14,099 nucleotides of DNA from Erysipelotrichaceae bacterium (GTDB taxonomy: Bacteria > Bacillota_I > Bacilli_A > Erysipelotrichales > Erysipelotrichaceae): the NCBI GenBank assembly GCA_900759455.1, contig CAAEVI010000057.1:1-14099 (forward strand), read 5' to 3'. The position numbers and the translations under genes are program-made. The notes below the pieces were generated by a model. The model made no database searches, had not been told where the DNA came from, and saw only the letters and a program-made list of their open reading frames with translations. Of the stretch, positions 13,332 through 14,099 are shown one piece after another; positions within the stretch are counted from its first letter, which is position 1, and each line of letters opens with the position of its first letter.

Positions 13332-13351
13332 CAGGATGTTTGTTATATAAT
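13322..13351 (+). promoter_or_regulatory. Promoter of the yloU-fakA unit
   Basis: TTGCAT (13322-13327), 18-bp spacer, TATAAT (13346-13351). The start near 13358 leaves a leader of about 20 nt carrying GAGGAGG. Confidence 0.7.
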
Positions 13352-13377
13352 TAATCTGATATAGAGGAGGTAATCGT

Positions 13378-13737
13378 ATGTCAATCTCTAAGAGTACCGA
13401 ATTTGGAAATATTAATATTTCTCTGGATGCAATCGCTTCTTTGGCAGGCGGCGTCGTTACGGAATGTTACGGTGTTGTCGGAATGGCTAGCCAGAAATTT
13501 GTGAAAGACGGCATTGCAGAACTGCTGAAAAAGGATAACTATTCGAAAGGTGTGGTTGTTCGCCAGAATGAAAACGGACTTGAACTCGATCTGTATATAA
13601 TCGTCTCTCATGGCATCAAGATCAGTGAAGTGGTGCATGAGGCTCAGAAAAAAGTGAAGTATATGATGGAAAAGACGCTGGAATTGAAATTTAATGCGAT
13701 CAATGTATATGTGCAGGGCGTCAAAGTGATGAAATAG
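13378..13737 (+). CDS. Asp23/Gls24-family protein (YloU-like)
   Basis: 119 residues, the usual size. It begins with the strand NINISLDAIASLAGGVVTECYGVVGMA (start near 11), the family's opening (…i…via.iA…a…v.GV.gm), and ends with ELKFNAINVYVQGVKV (102-117), the typical C-terminal strand. The family is cytoplasmic and alkaline-shock or envelope-stress linked in some species; the function of YloU is not established. GAGGAGG lies 7-8 nt before ATG. It is followed after 10 nt by the DAK2 kinase gene. This pairing (yloU-yloV in Bacillus subtilis) is widely conserved in Firmicutes. Confidence 0.92.
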   Translation: MSISKSTEFGNINISLDAIASLAGGVVTECYGVVGMASQKFVKDGIAELLKKDNYSKGVVVRQNENGLELDLYIIVSHGIKISEVVHEAQKKVKYMMEKTLELKFNAINVYVQGVKVMK

Positions 13738-13747
13738 GATGATGGAT

Positions 13748-14099
13748 ATGGAAACAATTAACGGAATATTGTTGAAACAGATGCTGGAAAGCGGAATGAA
13801 TCTGCTGTCCAATAAATCTGGAGAAATTGATGCTTTGAACGTCTTCCCGGTACCGGACGGCGATACAGGTACAAATATGTCACTTACATTCAGTGCCGGT
13901 GTTAAAGAGGCGCTGAATGTGCAGAGCGACAGCGTAAGTGATATCATGAAGGTACTTTCAAAGGGACTGCTGATGGGAGCACGCGGAAACTCCGGTGTTA
14001 TTACCTCACAGATCTTCAGAGGAATTTATCAGGGGATCGAGGGCCTGGATGTCATCAATGGTGCACAGCTGGCAAAAGCGCTGGTCAACGGATCCAGAG
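13748..14099 (+). CDS. fakA: DAK2-domain fatty acid kinase catalytic subunit, FakA/YloV-like (5' part)
   Basis: The first 117 codons are present; the gene runs off the window, so its full length (usually about 550 residues) and later domains are not visible. The N-terminal DhaL/DAK2 kinase domain is clear: NVFPVPDGDTGTNMS (31-45), whose Asp residues D37 and D39 bind Mg-ATP, and GARGNSGVITSQIFRG (77-92). FakA phosphorylates fatty acids held by FakB, for entry into phospholipid synthesis; no fakB is seen here. Three in-frame ATG codons occur (13739, 13742, 13748). ATG 13748 gives the start METINGILLK, expected for the family, and lies 9 nt after AGG. It is probably co-transcribed with the Asp23 gene. 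Confidence 0.92.
   Translation, partial: METINGILLKQMLESGMNLLSNKSGEIDALNVFPVPDGDTGTNMSLTFSAGVKEALNVQSDSVSDIMKVLSKGLLMGARGNSGVITSQIFRGIYQGIEGLDVINGAQLAKALVNGSR

Overview
The window looks like the chromosome of a Gram-positive (Firmicutes/Bacillota) bacterium. The evidence is strong AGGAGG-type ribosome sites, tRNA genes that encode their own CCA ends, a class B sortase, a Gram-positive-type NagB, and a YloU/YloV (Asp23-DAK2) pair. Gene content and moderate base composition would fit a gut Erysipelotrichia-like organism, but that placement is inference. I see no phage, transposon, CRISPR array or rRNA.

Layout: (1) 1-541 holds three tRNA genes (initiator Met, Phe, Leu-UAG) with two terminators and one promoter. 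(2) 770-1345 is a lone VanZ-family membrane protein. (3) 1548-3177 on the minus strand holds a small zinc-ribbon protein with its own promoter, then a two-gene unit of a 78-residue helical protein coupled to a DLH-like alpha/beta hydrolase. (4) A LysR-type regulator (3308-4207) diverges from that unit across a 130-bp spacer carrying a GTTAT-N11-ATAAC dyad, a classic LysR divergon. (5) 4306-7348 is metabolic: an ATG22/UMF1-type MFS transporter, a LacX-type aldose 1-epimerase and nagB. (6) A class B sortase (7430-8215) runs tail-to-tail into ftsW/spoVE (minus strand, 8296-9387), with a long hairpin terminator between them. (7) 9388-9840 has no recognisable gene, but it contains a near-consensus promoter, a possible 36-42 codon ORF and a 59-nt hairpin. 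A small XRE-family regulator follows. (8) 10341-13287 is a tight murG-murB-divIB operon with overlapping genes. (9) yloU and the start of fakA (DAK2 kinase) close the window.

In (6)-(8), FtsW polymerises glycan strands from lipid II, MurG makes lipid II, MurB makes the UDP-MurNAc precursor and DivIB belongs to the divisome. These are parts of the dcw (division and cell wall) cluster, here rearranged: ftsW is inverted and separated from murG by an XRE gene, and ftsA/ftsZ do not follow divIB. Many promoters show an extended -10 (TGnTATAAT-like) with a weak -35.

I did not find a clearly novel multi-gene system. The best leads are the unexplained transcribed stretch at 9571-9840, the TTTTCAC-N11-GTGAAAA dyad over the murG promoter, and the LysR divergon around a hydrolase with a cysteine at the nucleophile position.
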